Below the pieces are notes generated by a model. The model worked only from the letters and a program-made list of their open reading frames with translations. It was not told the DNA's origin and searched no databases. A program made the translations under genes and the position numbers. Shown here one piece after another: positions 25,959 to 33,978 of a DNA stretch of 64,000 bases. The stretch is from the NCBI RefSeq assembly GCF_003023845.1, contig NZ_PYFT01000001.1, forward strand, positions 5,890,001-5,954,000, in the 5' to 3' direction. This DNA is from Adhaeribacter arboris. Its GTDB lineage: Bacteria; Bacteroidota; Bacteroidia; Cytophagales; Hymenobacteraceae. Position 1 is the stretch's first letter; every line of letters starts with the position of its first letter.

Positions 25959-27206
25959 TTAGTTATTCTTGATGGTAAATTCATCCAGGTGTTGGAATTC
26001 TTTCGTATCGGAGATAACTACTTCTTCGCCCGGCTGTACGCCTTGCAGTTCTACCCAATCAAAGTTGCTTAAGCCAATTTGTACCGTGCGGGCAATAGCT
26101 TTGTCGCCTTTTATCACAAATACTTTCTGGTCGCGGGCGCCCGTAAAGAAAGGACCATTTTTAACCCGGGTAGCTTGGTTTTTAAAAGAAGTAATCACAA
26201 ATACTTCCACGCGCAGGTTCGACCGTAATTGCGGATGATTTTTCTGCTCTAATTGTACAAAGAAGGTAACTTGTCCATTTTCGACGGCGGGCCGGATAGT
26301 AGCAATGGTACCTTTCAGGTCGGTATCGTTCAGGCGCACCGTAACGGGCCCACCGGGTTGTAACTGGTCGGCGTAGGAATCGGCAATAGTGGCTTTTACT
26401 TTAAAACTACTTAAATCTGCCACCCGAACCAGGGCATCGCCAGGGTTAACCGTAGTGCCAATTTCTTCATTCACAAAGGTCAGCACGCCACTTATGGGGG
26501 ATTTAAGGTCGGCTTGGTCGAGCTTGCGCTGCATTTCCTGCAGGTTCCGTTCTTGAATGCTCATTTCAAAGCCTACATCTTTCAGGTCAGCGGAATTGGC
26601 TTGCTTTTGTTGTCGGATTTGAGCCGCGAGTTGGTCGGCTTCCAGTTGGGCAACTTTCAGGTTCATTTCAGCTTGCCGCACGTTTTCTTCGGTACCGCCA
26701 CCAATGGAAAGTAAATATTTTTCGTCGCTTAATGCCGCCTGTAAGCGTTTTACCTGCATTTGTTTAATGTTGTACCGGGATTGTAGCTCACTAACTTCTT
26801 TAGCCAGTTTTAATTGCAGTTTGCTGGTTTCGTTTTGGTTAAGTTGTTGTTCGTCCTGCAGTTTGCGGTAGGATAGTTTGGTATATTCTTTATCTAATTG
26901 CAGAATGGGTTGGTTGGCCGTAATTTTTTCGCCGGCGTGGTGCAGCACGGCTTCTAACCGGGCCTGAATCGGGCTGGTTACGACGGCTTCGTTTTCTGGT
27001 ACTAAAACACCCGTAGCATTCAGTGAGGCTTCCATCGGACCTTGGGTAACAATGGAAGTGCGTAAACTCGAGCGATTCTCCGAAGGGCGCAGGACAAACC
27101 GGAAGGCTAACAGACCAGCGGCAACCAGCACGAATAATCCGGCTAGTTTGCTGTAGTTTTTTAGTTTGTTTTTCCGGAGTTTTTCCGGAGCAATTTCTCT
27201 GTCCAT
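25959..27206 (-). CDS. Periplasmic adaptor (HlyD/MacA family)
   Basis: 415 residues. Charged N-terminus, one membrane anchor (about 21-40: LAGLFVLVAAGLLAFRFVL), a lipoyl-like half (ATGVLVPENEAVVTSPIQAR then LEAVLHHAGEKITANQPILQ), a long coiled coil (about 105-240: LQDEQQLNQNETSKLQLKLA and on), the second lipoyl half (DLKSPISGVLTFVNEEIGTT) and beta-barrel and membrane-proximal domains. It bridges the inner-membrane pump and TolC. It is the first gene of the operon and has the sigma-54 promoter and activator sites upstream (27239-27344). Confidence 0.92.
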   Translation of the reverse strand: MDREIAPEKLRKNKLKNYSKLAGLFVLVAAGLLAFRFVLRPSENRSSLRTSIVTQGPMEASLNATGVLVPENEAVVTSPIQARLEAVLHHAGEKITANQPILQLDKEYTKLSYRKLQDEQQLNQNETSKLQLKLAKEVSELQSRYNIKQMQVKRLQAALSDEKYLLSIGGGTEENVRQAEMNLKVAQLEADQLAAQIRQQKQANSADLKDVGFEMSIQERNLQEMQRKLDQADLKSPISGVLTFVNEEIGTTVNPGDALVRVADLSSFKVKATIADSYADQLQPGGPVTVRLNDTDLKGTIATIRPAVENGQVTFFVQLEQKNHPQLRSNLRVEVFVITSFKNQATRVKNGPFFTGARDQKVFVIKGDKAIARTVQIGLSNFDWVELQGVQPGEEVVISDTKEFQHLDEFTIKNN

Positions 27207-27238
27207 TTTTAGAAATGTTAATGACTTGCTACTACATT

Positions 27239-27254
27239 TTCAAAGTAGATGCCA
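27239..27254 (-). promoter_or_regulatory. Sigma-54 (-24/-12) promoter of the efflux operon
   Basis: Minus strand TGGCATCTACTTTGAA (27254 to 27239), compared with the consensus TGGCACGNNNNTTGCW: TGGCA is exact, spacing to TTG is exact, and the last C is A. The predicted start near 27228 leaves a leader of about 20 nt before the ATG at 27206. It fits the NtrC-family activator encoded at the end of the same gene run. Confidence 0.68.
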
Positions 27255-27309
27255 GGAAAGGTTATTATCTGATTATCAATAATTTATATGTTTTAAGGCT
27301 CTTGAATAT

Positions 27310-27344
27310 TGTCCACGAATGGACAGTATGTCCAGGAATGGATA
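27310..27344 (-). promoter_or_regulatory. Two palindromic upstream activator sites for the NtrC-type regulator
   Basis: TGTCCACGAATGGACA (27310-27325, perfect arms) and TGTCCAGGAATGGATA (27329-27344, one arm base changed) lie 19 bp apart centre to centre, at about -90 and -109 from the predicted start, the classical range for enhancer-binding proteins. A third half-site TGGACA lies at 27362-27367. That the adjoining regulator binds here is inference. Confidence 0.62.
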
Positions 27345-27387
27345 AGGTGAAATTTTTAAAATGGACAGGTAGGATTTTCTATTTTCT

Positions 27388-27568
27388 TTGGAGCTTTTTA
27401 AGTCTCGAGGCTGTGGTGCTGATGGGAGTTGAGCAGTAACCTGTTTGCCTCCTGGCCGGCGAGCCTCGTTTGGCTGTAGAGGGCCTTCTGAGCTTCCTTC
27501 TCTCCTGCGTAGAGATGCCTCATTCTTCGGCACCAGAACCTTAGAAGGCCCTCCATAGCCAAACTGGG
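27388..27568 (+). repeat. Dispersed structured repeat, copy C (best stem)
   Basis: 5' part TTGGAGCTTTTTAAGTCTCG matches the hairpin of other copies but is decayed. Centre ACCTGTTTGCCTCCTGGCCG then GCGAGCCTCGTTTGGCT; 3' end ACCTTAGAAGGCCCTCCATA then GCCAAACTGG. Arms 27468-27492 and 27540-27564 make a 25-bp stem with one mismatch and two G-U pairs. The copy sits just upstream of the activator sites of the efflux operon. Confidence 0.85.
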
Positions 27569-27678
27569 TTTGTTACCTATAGTTAACTTTATGAGGTGGG
27601 ATGAAAGGTGAAAAGGAATTTATACTCCGAATCAAGCCTATTAATTTGTGCTTGCTGATTGGACTAGTAGAAAAGCAA

Positions 27679-27703
27679 AAAGCCCATCCGGAAGATAGGC
27701 TTT
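27679..27703 (-). terminator. Terminator of the E2 acyltransferase gene
   Basis: On the minus strand AAAGCC-T-ATC, 5-nt loop, GAT-G-GGCTTT, followed by TTGCTTTT. It lies 22 bp after the stop at 27726. Confidence 0.78.
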
Positions 27704-27725
27704 AGGAGTTGAATTTATTAATTTA

Positions 27726-29129
27726 TTAAATTTTGGTGTCTAGGTCGAAGTTTTCCAGGTAATCGGATACGCGTTTTACGAACATGCCGCCCAGTGAACC
27801 ATCTACTACCCGGTGGTCGTAGGAATGCGATAAAAACATGAAATGCCGGATACCGATTAAATCACCTTGCGGTGTTTCGATTACAGCGGGTTTTTTCTTG
27901 ATAGCGCCAACTGCTAATATAGCCACTTGCGGTTGCATAATGATGGGCGTTCCTAAAACGTTGCCGAAAGAACCTACATTGGTTAAGGTATACGTGCCAT
28001 CGGATAAATCATCGGGAGTTAATTTATTCATACGGGCGCGATTGGCTAAATCGTTAACCTTTTTAGTAATGCCGTTCAGGTTCATTTGGTCGGCATTTTT
28101 AATCACCGGAACAATTAAATTACCGCTCGGTAAGGCTACAGCCATACCAATATTAATATTTCGATGCCGAATAATCCGGTCTCCATCCACGGAGATGTTA
28201 ATCATCGGAAAGTCTTTAATGGCTTTAGCTACGGCTTCTATAAAAATAGGCGTGAAAGTCAGGTTTTCGCCTTCTCGTTTTTGGTAAGCATCTTTCATTT
28301 TATTCCGCCACATCACAATATTGGTCACGTCGGCCTCCACAAAAGAAGTAACATGCGGCGAAATGCGTTTGCTATCTACCATGCGCTGCGCAATCATTTT
28401 CCGCATGCGGTCCATTTCTATAATTTCCACGTTACCCGTCACCGAAATAGCCGGTTGTGAAGTAGTAGCAGTAATTGCCGGTTCAGGAGTAGCAATAGGT
28501 TGGGAAGATGCTTCAGCAGGAGCCGACACGGGAGTAGCAGCTACCTCGGCGGCGGGCGCATTTACTTCTGGTGTTTCTTGCCGATGCTCCAGGTATTCCA
28601 GCATGTCTTTTTTAGTTACTCTGCCTTCACTACCTGTACCGGGAATTTTTTCCAGTTCAGCCATGCTTATTCCTTCTTGACGGGCAATATTCAGTACTAG
28701 TGGCGAGTAGAACCTGCCCTCGAAAGTAGGTTTTGGTTTTGCTTCCGATAGTTCAGGTGCAGTTTCAGACGACACAGGAGGGTTGGGAGTAGGAGTAGAC
28801 TTCTCTGCTTCTGGCGAAGCAACTGATACGGCGTTATTTACTTCAGTCTTGGCAACGGATTCAGAAACGGGTGCTGGAGTAGCATTACCATTCGTCTCAA
28901 TTAAAGCAATGGCCTGGCCAACCGGAATAACATCGCCTTCATTCGCTAATATTTGCGTTAAGATTCCTCCCTGAATGGCCGGTACTTCGGTATCTACTTT
29001 ATCAGTGGCTACTTCGAGTACCGATTCATCTTCTTCGATGCGGTCGCCGACGTTTTTTAACCAACGCAGTATCGTTCCCTCCATGATACTTTCGCCCATT
29101 TTGGGCATTACCATTTCTACCAGTGCCAT
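27726..29129 (-). CDS. Dihydrolipoyllysine acyltransferase (E2) of a 2-oxo acid dehydrogenase complex
   Basis: 467 residues. One lipoyl domain (1-76) with the lipoylated Lys44 in EVATDKVDTEVPA; an Ala/Pro/Thr/Glu-rich linker (about 80-135); the peripheral-subunit-binding domain (about 138-180: SPLVLNIARQEGISMAELEK); a second linker; then the catalytic domain (about 230-467) with SHSYDHRVVDGSLGGMF near the end, holding the catalytic His and Asp. It moves an acyl group from E1 to CoA. Single lipoyl domain and family look fit a branched-chain or 2-oxoglutarate type, but which complex cannot be settled because E1 and E3 are not in the window. Confidence 0.9.
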   Translation of the reverse strand: MALVEMVMPKMGESIMEGTILRWLKNVGDRIEEDESVLEVATDKVDTEVPAIQGGILTQILANEGDVIPVGQAIALIETNGNATPAPVSESVAKTEVNNAVSVASPEAEKSTPTPNPPVSSETAPELSEAKPKPTFEGRFYSPLVLNIARQEGISMAELEKIPGTGSEGRVTKKDMLEYLEHRQETPEVNAPAAEVAATPVSAPAEASSQPIATPEPAITATTSQPAISVTGNVEIIEMDRMRKMIAQRMVDSKRISPHVTSFVEADVTNIVMWRNKMKDAYQKREGENLTFTPIFIEAVAKAIKDFPMINISVDGDRIIRHRNINIGMAVALPSGNLIVPVIKNADQMNLNGITKKVNDLANRARMNKLTPDDLSDGTYTLTNVGSFGNVLGTPIIMQPQVAILAVGAIKKKPAVIETPQGDLIGIRHFMFLSHSYDHRVVDGSLGGMFVKRVSDYLENFDLDTKI

Positions 29130-29274
29130 ATAGTTTATTTAAGGATTTTAAGCTGTAAAGTACAACCTTGATTCCAATCTTTAGAAATTTGAAGAGCTTT
29201 TAAAACAACCATAACAGTTAAGTAACCGCCTTTTTAAAAGATTAAAAAGTACCAAAACAGTTTGTTTGACCCGC

Positions 29275-29282
29275 CAAAGTTA
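29275..29282 (-). promoter_or_regulatory. Candidate -7 element for the E2 gene
   Basis: Minus strand TAACTTTG followed by GCGGG, the favoured Bacteroidota form. Leader to the ATG at 29129 would be about 140 nt. A TTTC is found near the expected -33 spacing. Confidence 0.4.
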
Positions 29283-29289
29283 GGAAAAA

Positions 29290-30573
29290 TTACCCGTTCC
29301 GAAAGGCTTCGGGTAAACTTTGCCGTACCAGGTTCAGCGCGAACATAGTGGTATATTCAATATTCAGTTCGCGGGTACGGTTAAAATTAAGTTTTTTCGC
29401 TACGGTTTGGTGCGCATCGGCGTAGGCTATCCAGATAGTGCCTACTGGTTTATCGGACGTGCCGCCGGTCGGCCCGGCAATGCCGCTGGTGGCTAAGCCA
29501 ATATCCGTTTTCATTAGCTGACGAATGTTCTGGGCCATTTCACTCACCGTTTCTTCACTAACCGCCCCAAAAGTTTCTAAAGTGGTTTCCGAAACCCCGA
29601 GCTGTTCTACTTTTACCGCATTACTGTAGGCCACAATGCTGCCTTTAAAATAAGCGGAAGAACCAGATATAGTAGTTAATTTATGAGCTATGTTTCCACC
29701 GGTGCAACTTTCGGCAGTAGAGATAGTGAGGTAATGTTTTTTAAGCAGATTGCCAATAGCTTCCGGTAAACTTACTTCGCCGTAAGCAAAAATGTATTCC
29801 GGAATAATTTTACTTAATTTATCTACTTCGGCCTGCATTTGAGCTTCCAGGTCGTCGATACCGGTATCAAAGCCAGTTAAACGCAGGCGTACACTGCCCA
29901 AGTTGGGTAAATAGGCCAGTTTTATATTCTTAGGCAGGTTATCTTCCCAATCCGCAATTTTTTCGGCCAGAAAAGATTCCCCAATACCAATGGTCATGAT
30001 GACTTTATGGTTAATCTTCGGTAACCCGAAATATTGCTGTAAACGCGGCAGCACGGTATCCGTCATCATACGTTTCATTTCGAAGGGTACACCCGGCATG
30101 GATACCATAATTTTGTTATCTACCTCGAACCACATGCCCGGCGCGGTACCCAGAACGTTGCGCACCGCTTGGCAGTTTTCCGGTAAAAACGCTTGCTGGC
30201 GGTTAATTTCCGTTACCTCCCGCCCGTGCCGCCGGAATATTTCGGTTACATCGGCCAGCGATTGTTCGTCTAATTTTAAGCCTACGCCAAAGTAGGAGGC
30301 CAACGTAGTTTTAGTTAAATCATCTTTGGTAGGCCCCAAACCGCCGGTAATTAAAATAACATCGGCCCGGGTGCGGGCATCATCCAACGATTTTTTAATA
30401 TGCGTGGCATCATCTGAAACCGAAGTGATTTGCTTAATCTTAATGCCAATTTTTCCTAATTCCGCGCCCATAAAGGCCGAATTGGTATCTATTACCTGGC
30501 CGTATAAAATTTCGTCGCCGATGGTAATTATTTCGGCCAATATTATGTTGGTGTTTTGGTTCGATTTCTGCAT
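29290..30573 (-). CDS. cinA: CinA family protein (MoCF domain plus nicotinamide-nucleotide amidase)
   Basis: 427 residues. N-terminal molybdopterin-binding-like (COG1058) domain: AEIITIGDEILYGQVIDTNS, VSDDATHIKKSLDDA, TGGLGPTKDDLTK and MPGVPFEMKRMM. C-terminal amidase domain (about 265-425): TISTAESCTGGNIAHKLTTI with the Ser/Cys region, and GIAGPTGGTSDKPVGTIWIA. Full-length CinA proteins deamidate NMN and hydrolyse ADP-ribose in pyridine-nucleotide salvage. The gene is divergent from a DUF4197 gene that starts only some 30 bp away. Confidence 0.92.
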   Translation of the reverse strand: MQKSNQNTNIILAEIITIGDEILYGQVIDTNSAFMGAELGKIGIKIKQITSVSDDATHIKKSLDDARTRADVILITGGLGPTKDDLTKTTLASYFGVGLKLDEQSLADVTEIFRRHGREVTEINRQQAFLPENCQAVRNVLGTAPGMWFEVDNKIMVSMPGVPFEMKRMMTDTVLPRLQQYFGLPKINHKVIMTIGIGESFLAEKIADWEDNLPKNIKLAYLPNLGSVRLRLTGFDTGIDDLEAQMQAEVDKLSKIIPEYIFAYGEVSLPEAIGNLLKKHYLTISTAESCTGGNIAHKLTTISGSSAYFKGSIVAYSNAVKVEQLGVSETTLETFGAVSEETVSEMAQNIRQLMKTDIGLATSGIAGPTGGTSDKPVGTIWIAYADAHQTVAKKLNFNRTRELNIEYTTMFALNLVRQSLPEAFRNG

Positions 30574-30605
30574 TTATTGGTTATTTGAGCTTTAATTTAA
30601 CGCTA

Positions 30606-31358
30606 ATGATGATGTTCCGCATGAAAACCTGCTCCTTATACCTTTTGTTATTTTTCTCTATTTTTTCTTTTAATTGCTCCGGTCAACTAATTAAGTTACC
30701 TAACGTTGGTACTATAAACGAGGCTTTAAATAAAAGTAAACCGCTTACTTCCGAAGAAGTTGCCGGTGGCTTAAAAGAAGCTTTAACGCAAGGTATTGCC
30801 AAAGGCGCCACGCAAGCTTCGCAAAAAGATGGTTATTTCGGCAATCAGTTAATACGTATTCCGTTCCCGCAGGATGTAAAACGCGTAGAATCTACTTTAC
30901 GCAGCGTAGGATTAGGGAGCCAGGTAGATAAATTTGTGTTGTCGCTGAACCGCGCAGCGGAAGATGCGGCTCAAACGGCTAAACCTATTTTTATTGGCGC
31001 TATCCGGAAATTAACTTTTAAAGATGTCTGGAATATTTTAACCGGCGAAAAAGATGCCGCTACCCAATTTTTAAGACGCACTACTTCCGACGAATTATAC
31101 CGGGCTTTTGCGCCGCATATTCAGCAATCGCTGGATAAAACCTATGCTACCAAGTATTATACTGATGTTATGACGGCTTATAATGCTCTTCCGCTGACTC
31201 AGAAAGTGAACCCCAACCTGAATGATTATGCTACTAAAAAAGCAATGGACGGTTTATTTTTACTCGTAGCCCAGGAAGAAGCTAATATTCGCGAAAACCC
31301 GGTAGCTCGTACCACCGAGTTATTAAAACGGGTATTTTCGAAACAGACAAAATCGTAG
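30606..31358 (+). CDS. DUF4197 family secreted protein
   Basis: 250 residues from the ATG at 30606. Several starts are possible (30606, 30609, 30612, 30621); the one at 30621 gives the best signal peptide, MKTCSLYLLLFFSIFSFNCS then GQ, and the Cys could even be lipidated. An in-frame TTG at 30585 is less likely. The mature part EEVAGGLKEALTQGIAKGAT, YFGNQLIRIPFPQDVKRVES then TLRSVGLGSQVDKF and YYTDVMTAYNALPLTQKVNP then NLNDYATKKAMDGLF is the DUF4197 signature. It is helical and periplasmic; the role is unknown. Confidence 0.85.
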   Translation: MMMFRMKTCSLYLLLFFSIFSFNCSGQLIKLPNVGTINEALNKSKPLTSEEVAGGLKEALTQGIAKGATQASQKDGYFGNQLIRIPFPQDVKRVESTLRSVGLGSQVDKFVLSLNRAAEDAAQTAKPIFIGAIRKLTFKDVWNILTGEKDAATQFLRRTTSDELYRAFAPHIQQSLDKTYATKYYTDVMTAYNALPLTQKVNPNLNDYATKKAMDGLFLLVAQEEANIRENPVARTTELLKRVFSKQTKS

Positions 31359-31402
31359 TTTTATGTATTAGGTTGTACGTTAAACGTTTTATGTTGCTAG
31401 AG

Positions 31403-31431
31403 TCCTCCGGTAATCCAGGAGGATTTTTTTT
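31403..31431 (+). terminator. Rho-independent terminator after the DUF4197 gene
   Basis: TCCTCC (31403-31408) pairs with GGAGGA (31418-31423), 9-nt loop, followed by eight T. Confidence 0.82.
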
Positions 31432-31434
31432 GTT

Positions 31435-31918
31435 TTTAGAAAGATCATGGCCTTTCAATTTAAAACTACTACTGATTCTGGCGCCAGTGTTAAGCGTAGC
31501 GTCACTGGTGACTACGAACATACGTCCGTCTTCCGACTGACGTGTACAATGCTTGTGAAAAATTAGAATGAATATTACCGCTAGGGCAAGCTGACAACTC
31601 GTATTTTTTAGAATTTTCTAAAGCCCAGCCATAGCACTACTACCCAGAAGTTACGTTTTGCCAGTCCGGAGACTGGCATTTGTCTGTCAGGCACAAGTCT
31701 CACTGCGCTAAAACTTGCGCCAGTTCTGGACAACAGGGCTGCAATAAGTTCAATTTGTTTGCCGGGGCAAACAATCTTATTCCGCTTTAACCAAGCTGTT
31801 ATAAATACGGAAAGAAGCTGCATTACTGACTATTCTAGGTAGAAATACTTCTTCCGAAACAACTTATCAACGGATTATCGGGTACAAATAAGTCTCGTGG
31901 ATTTAAACCAGTTGTATT
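31435..31918. other. Gene-free stretch with a cluster of hairpins
   Basis: No supportable gene. Hairpins: GTCAC/GTGAC at about 31500-31511; ACGTC-C-GTC-TTCC-GAC-T-GACGT at 31522-31543; TGCCAGTC-CGGA-GACTGGCA at 31659-31678 (8-bp stem with a CGGA loop). A 71-codon minus-strand frame (31608-31823) runs through the last one and is not convincing. The stretch may be another intergenic repeat element, but no second copy is in this window. Confidence 0.5.
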
Positions 31919-33202
31919 ATGGCTTCAAGTAAAATTCCGTATTACCCGCTCAAAAATAAGCAAAGTTTAGATGTACTGCTTGATGCTATTGGCGATGCCC
32001 GGTTTGTACTGCTGGGAGAGGCCTCGCACGGTACTTCCGAATACTATACTTGGCGAACAACTATTTCGCGCCGGCTAATTACGGAGAAAAATTTTAATTT
32101 TATCTCCGTAGAGGGCGATTGGCCGGATTGTTACTTGGTAAACCGTTTCGTAAAAGGCTACCCCGAGGCGGGCAATTCGGTGCGGGATGTTTTGAAAAAT
32201 TTTACCCGCTGGCCTACCTGGATGTGGGGAAACTGGGAAGTCGCCGCGCTGGTAGAATGGCTGCGGGAACATAACCAAAATGAGGCCCCGGAGCATAAAG
32301 CTGGTTTTTACGGCTTGGATGTGTACAGCCTATGGGATTCTTTGGAGCAGATTGTGAAATACCTGGAACATAATGATGGCACTACGGTAGAAGCGGCCAA
32401 AAGAGCTTTTCGTTGTTTTGAGCCCTTCGGTGACGATCCACAAGCCTACGCCGAGGCCATTGCGTTCGTAGATAAAGGTTGTGAGAACGAAGTGCTGGAA
32501 ATGCTGCAGAAAATTTCAGCGAATGCCCCCCAGTTTTCCGGCGACCGGGAGGCCAATTTCGGGGCGGAACAAAATGCTTTAGTGGCGGTAAACGCCGAAA
32601 AATATTACCGGGCTATGATTAGAGGGGGCGGTAGCTCCTGGAACGTGCGCGACCGGCACATGATGGAAACTTTAAATCGTTTGATGGATTTTCATGGACC
32701 CGAGTCTAAAGCTATTATCTGGGAACATAATACGCACATTGGCGATGCCCGTGCTACTGATATGGCCCGTAGCGGCATGGTGAACATTGGGCAATTGGTA
32801 CGGGAAGAGCACGGTTCAGAAAACGCTTTTCTGGTAGGTTTTGGGTCGTATTGGGGTACGGTAATGGCGGGCAGACAATGGGGAGCCACCATGCAAAAAA
32901 TGGAAGTGCCCCGAGCTAAGCCTAATAGCTGGGAAGCCCGTTTACACGAAGCCGGCCCCGGGGATAAATTACTTTTAACCGAGGAACTACGTGACCTGCC
33001 AGAATTGCAAAAGCCCGTTGGCCACCGGGCCATTGGTGTCGTGTATAATCCGGAGTTTGAAGCTTTTGGCAATTACGTACCTTCCCGTATAACGGAGCGT
33101 TATAATGCTTTTCTGTTTATTGATGAAACCGAAGCCGTGCATCCGCTGCATAATTACCGCGATGCCCATCAACCCCCCGAATTATACCCTTGGGGAACGT
33201 GA
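31919..33202 (+). CDS. Erythromycin esterase family protein
   Basis: 427 residues, near family length. Conserved motifs are LLGEASHGTSEYYTWR (Glu34 and His37, the catalytic pair region), FISVEGDWPDC (about 61-71), WNVRDRHMMETLNRL and IIWEHNTHIGDARATDM. Family members include Ere enzymes that hydrolyse the macrolide lactone, but many environmental homologues have other or unknown substrates. No signal peptide is seen, so it is cytosolic. It is monocistronic, facing the lipid A group. Activity on macrolides should not be assumed. Confidence 0.85.
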   Translation: MASSKIPYYPLKNKQSLDVLLDAIGDARFVLLGEASHGTSEYYTWRTTISRRLITEKNFNFISVEGDWPDCYLVNRFVKGYPEAGNSVRDVLKNFTRWPTWMWGNWEVAALVEWLREHNQNEAPEHKAGFYGLDVYSLWDSLEQIVKYLEHNDGTTVEAAKRAFRCFEPFGDDPQAYAEAIAFVDKGCENEVLEMLQKISANAPQFSGDREANFGAEQNALVAVNAEKYYRAMIRGGGSSWNVRDRHMMETLNRLMDFHGPESKAIIWEHNTHIGDARATDMARSGMVNIGQLVREEHGSENAFLVGFGSYWGTVMAGRQWGATMQKMEVPRAKPNSWEARLHEAGPGDKLLLTEELRDLPELQKPVGHRAIGVVYNPEFEAFGNYVPSRITERYNAFLFIDETEAVHPLHNYRDAHQPPELYPWGT

Positions 33203-33354
33203 GACAATAATTTCAAGAGATTGAGCAGTAATAAGTAGAATTTCGGAGCTATAAGTAAGATAAGTAAATACAATTGCAGTGAAGTTTTATGGAGAACTTT
33301 CTTAAAACGAGTCTACCGTAAAAGAAGACCTTTTCAAGAAACCTTTATTTACAT

Positions 33355-33978
33355 TTACTTCGGAAAATGATACTGCGTAATATCTAAAGTTTCGTGGCAG
33401 AATTGGTATTCGTGGGCAATGTTAGAACAAACAATTACTAAACGATCGGCTTGGTTCTGACTAATGTGTTCGAGGTACCAGTTAATACCGGTTTGGTCTA
33501 AATTGGTGGTGGGCTCATCGAGGAGCAGGAGAGGAGCGTCGGTGTAAATGGCTAAGCCTAATTTAAGCCGCTGTTTCATGCCCGACGAAAAGTCTTTCAC
33601 GTATTTGTTGCGGGATTTTTCCAGGTACATCCGCTGGATAAGCTGATTGGGAGTAAGGTTCCGCAGGGGTTTAAAGCGAGTATGAAATTGAATTAACTCG
33701 GTTAAAGTCAGCTCTTCTATTAATTCCAGGTAAGGCGCCGAAAAAGAAAGAAAACGATAAACTTCTTCCACGGGTACCGTTTTTGAATTCACCTGATAAT
33801 CAATAATACCTTCGCTGGGTACTAAATTGCCCGATAAAGTATTAATAAAAGTAGATTTCCCGGAGCCGTTATAGCCCAAAATAGCATACGCCTTATTCGA
33901 AACAAATTCGGAGGTTAAATGGCGAAAAATCCAGTCGTAATTGTAACGTTTACCCAGCCCGGTGAGCTTAATCTTCAT
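33355..33978 (-). CDS. ABC transporter ATP-binding protein next to lpxA
   Basis: 207 residues, a minimal ATPase. Walker A LGYNGSGKSTFINTLSG (about 34), signature FSSGMKQRLKLGLAI (SSGM in place of SGGQ, about 130), Walker B LLLLDEPTTNLD. The divergent signature and short length resemble CcmA-type ATPases. It overlaps the end of lpxA by 11 bp and so is co-translated with the lipid A operon; the same neighbour is found in other Bacteroidota. No permease is adjacent, so the substrate is unknown; export of an envelope component is a guess. Confidence 0.85.
   Translation of the reverse strand: MKIKLTGLGKRYNYDWIFRHLTSEFVSNKAYAILGYNGSGKSTFINTLSGNLVPSEGIIDYQVNSKTVPVEEVYRFLSFSAPYLELIEELTLTELIQFHTRFKPLRNLTPNQLIQRMYLEKSRNKYVKDFSSGMKQRLKLGLAIYTDAPLLLLDEPTTNLDQTGINWYLEHISQNQADRLVIVCSNIAHEYQFCHETLDITQYHFPK

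Noticed and set aside
31608-31823. 71-codon minus-strand frame MQLLSVFITAWLKRNKIVCP
   Set aside because: It crosses a strong hairpin, has no recognisable domain and no ribosome-binding context; treated as non-coding.
31919-33202. Macrolide-resistance gene
   Set aside because: The protein is in the erythromycin esterase family, but many environmental members do not act on macrolides; sequence alone does not support a resistance call.
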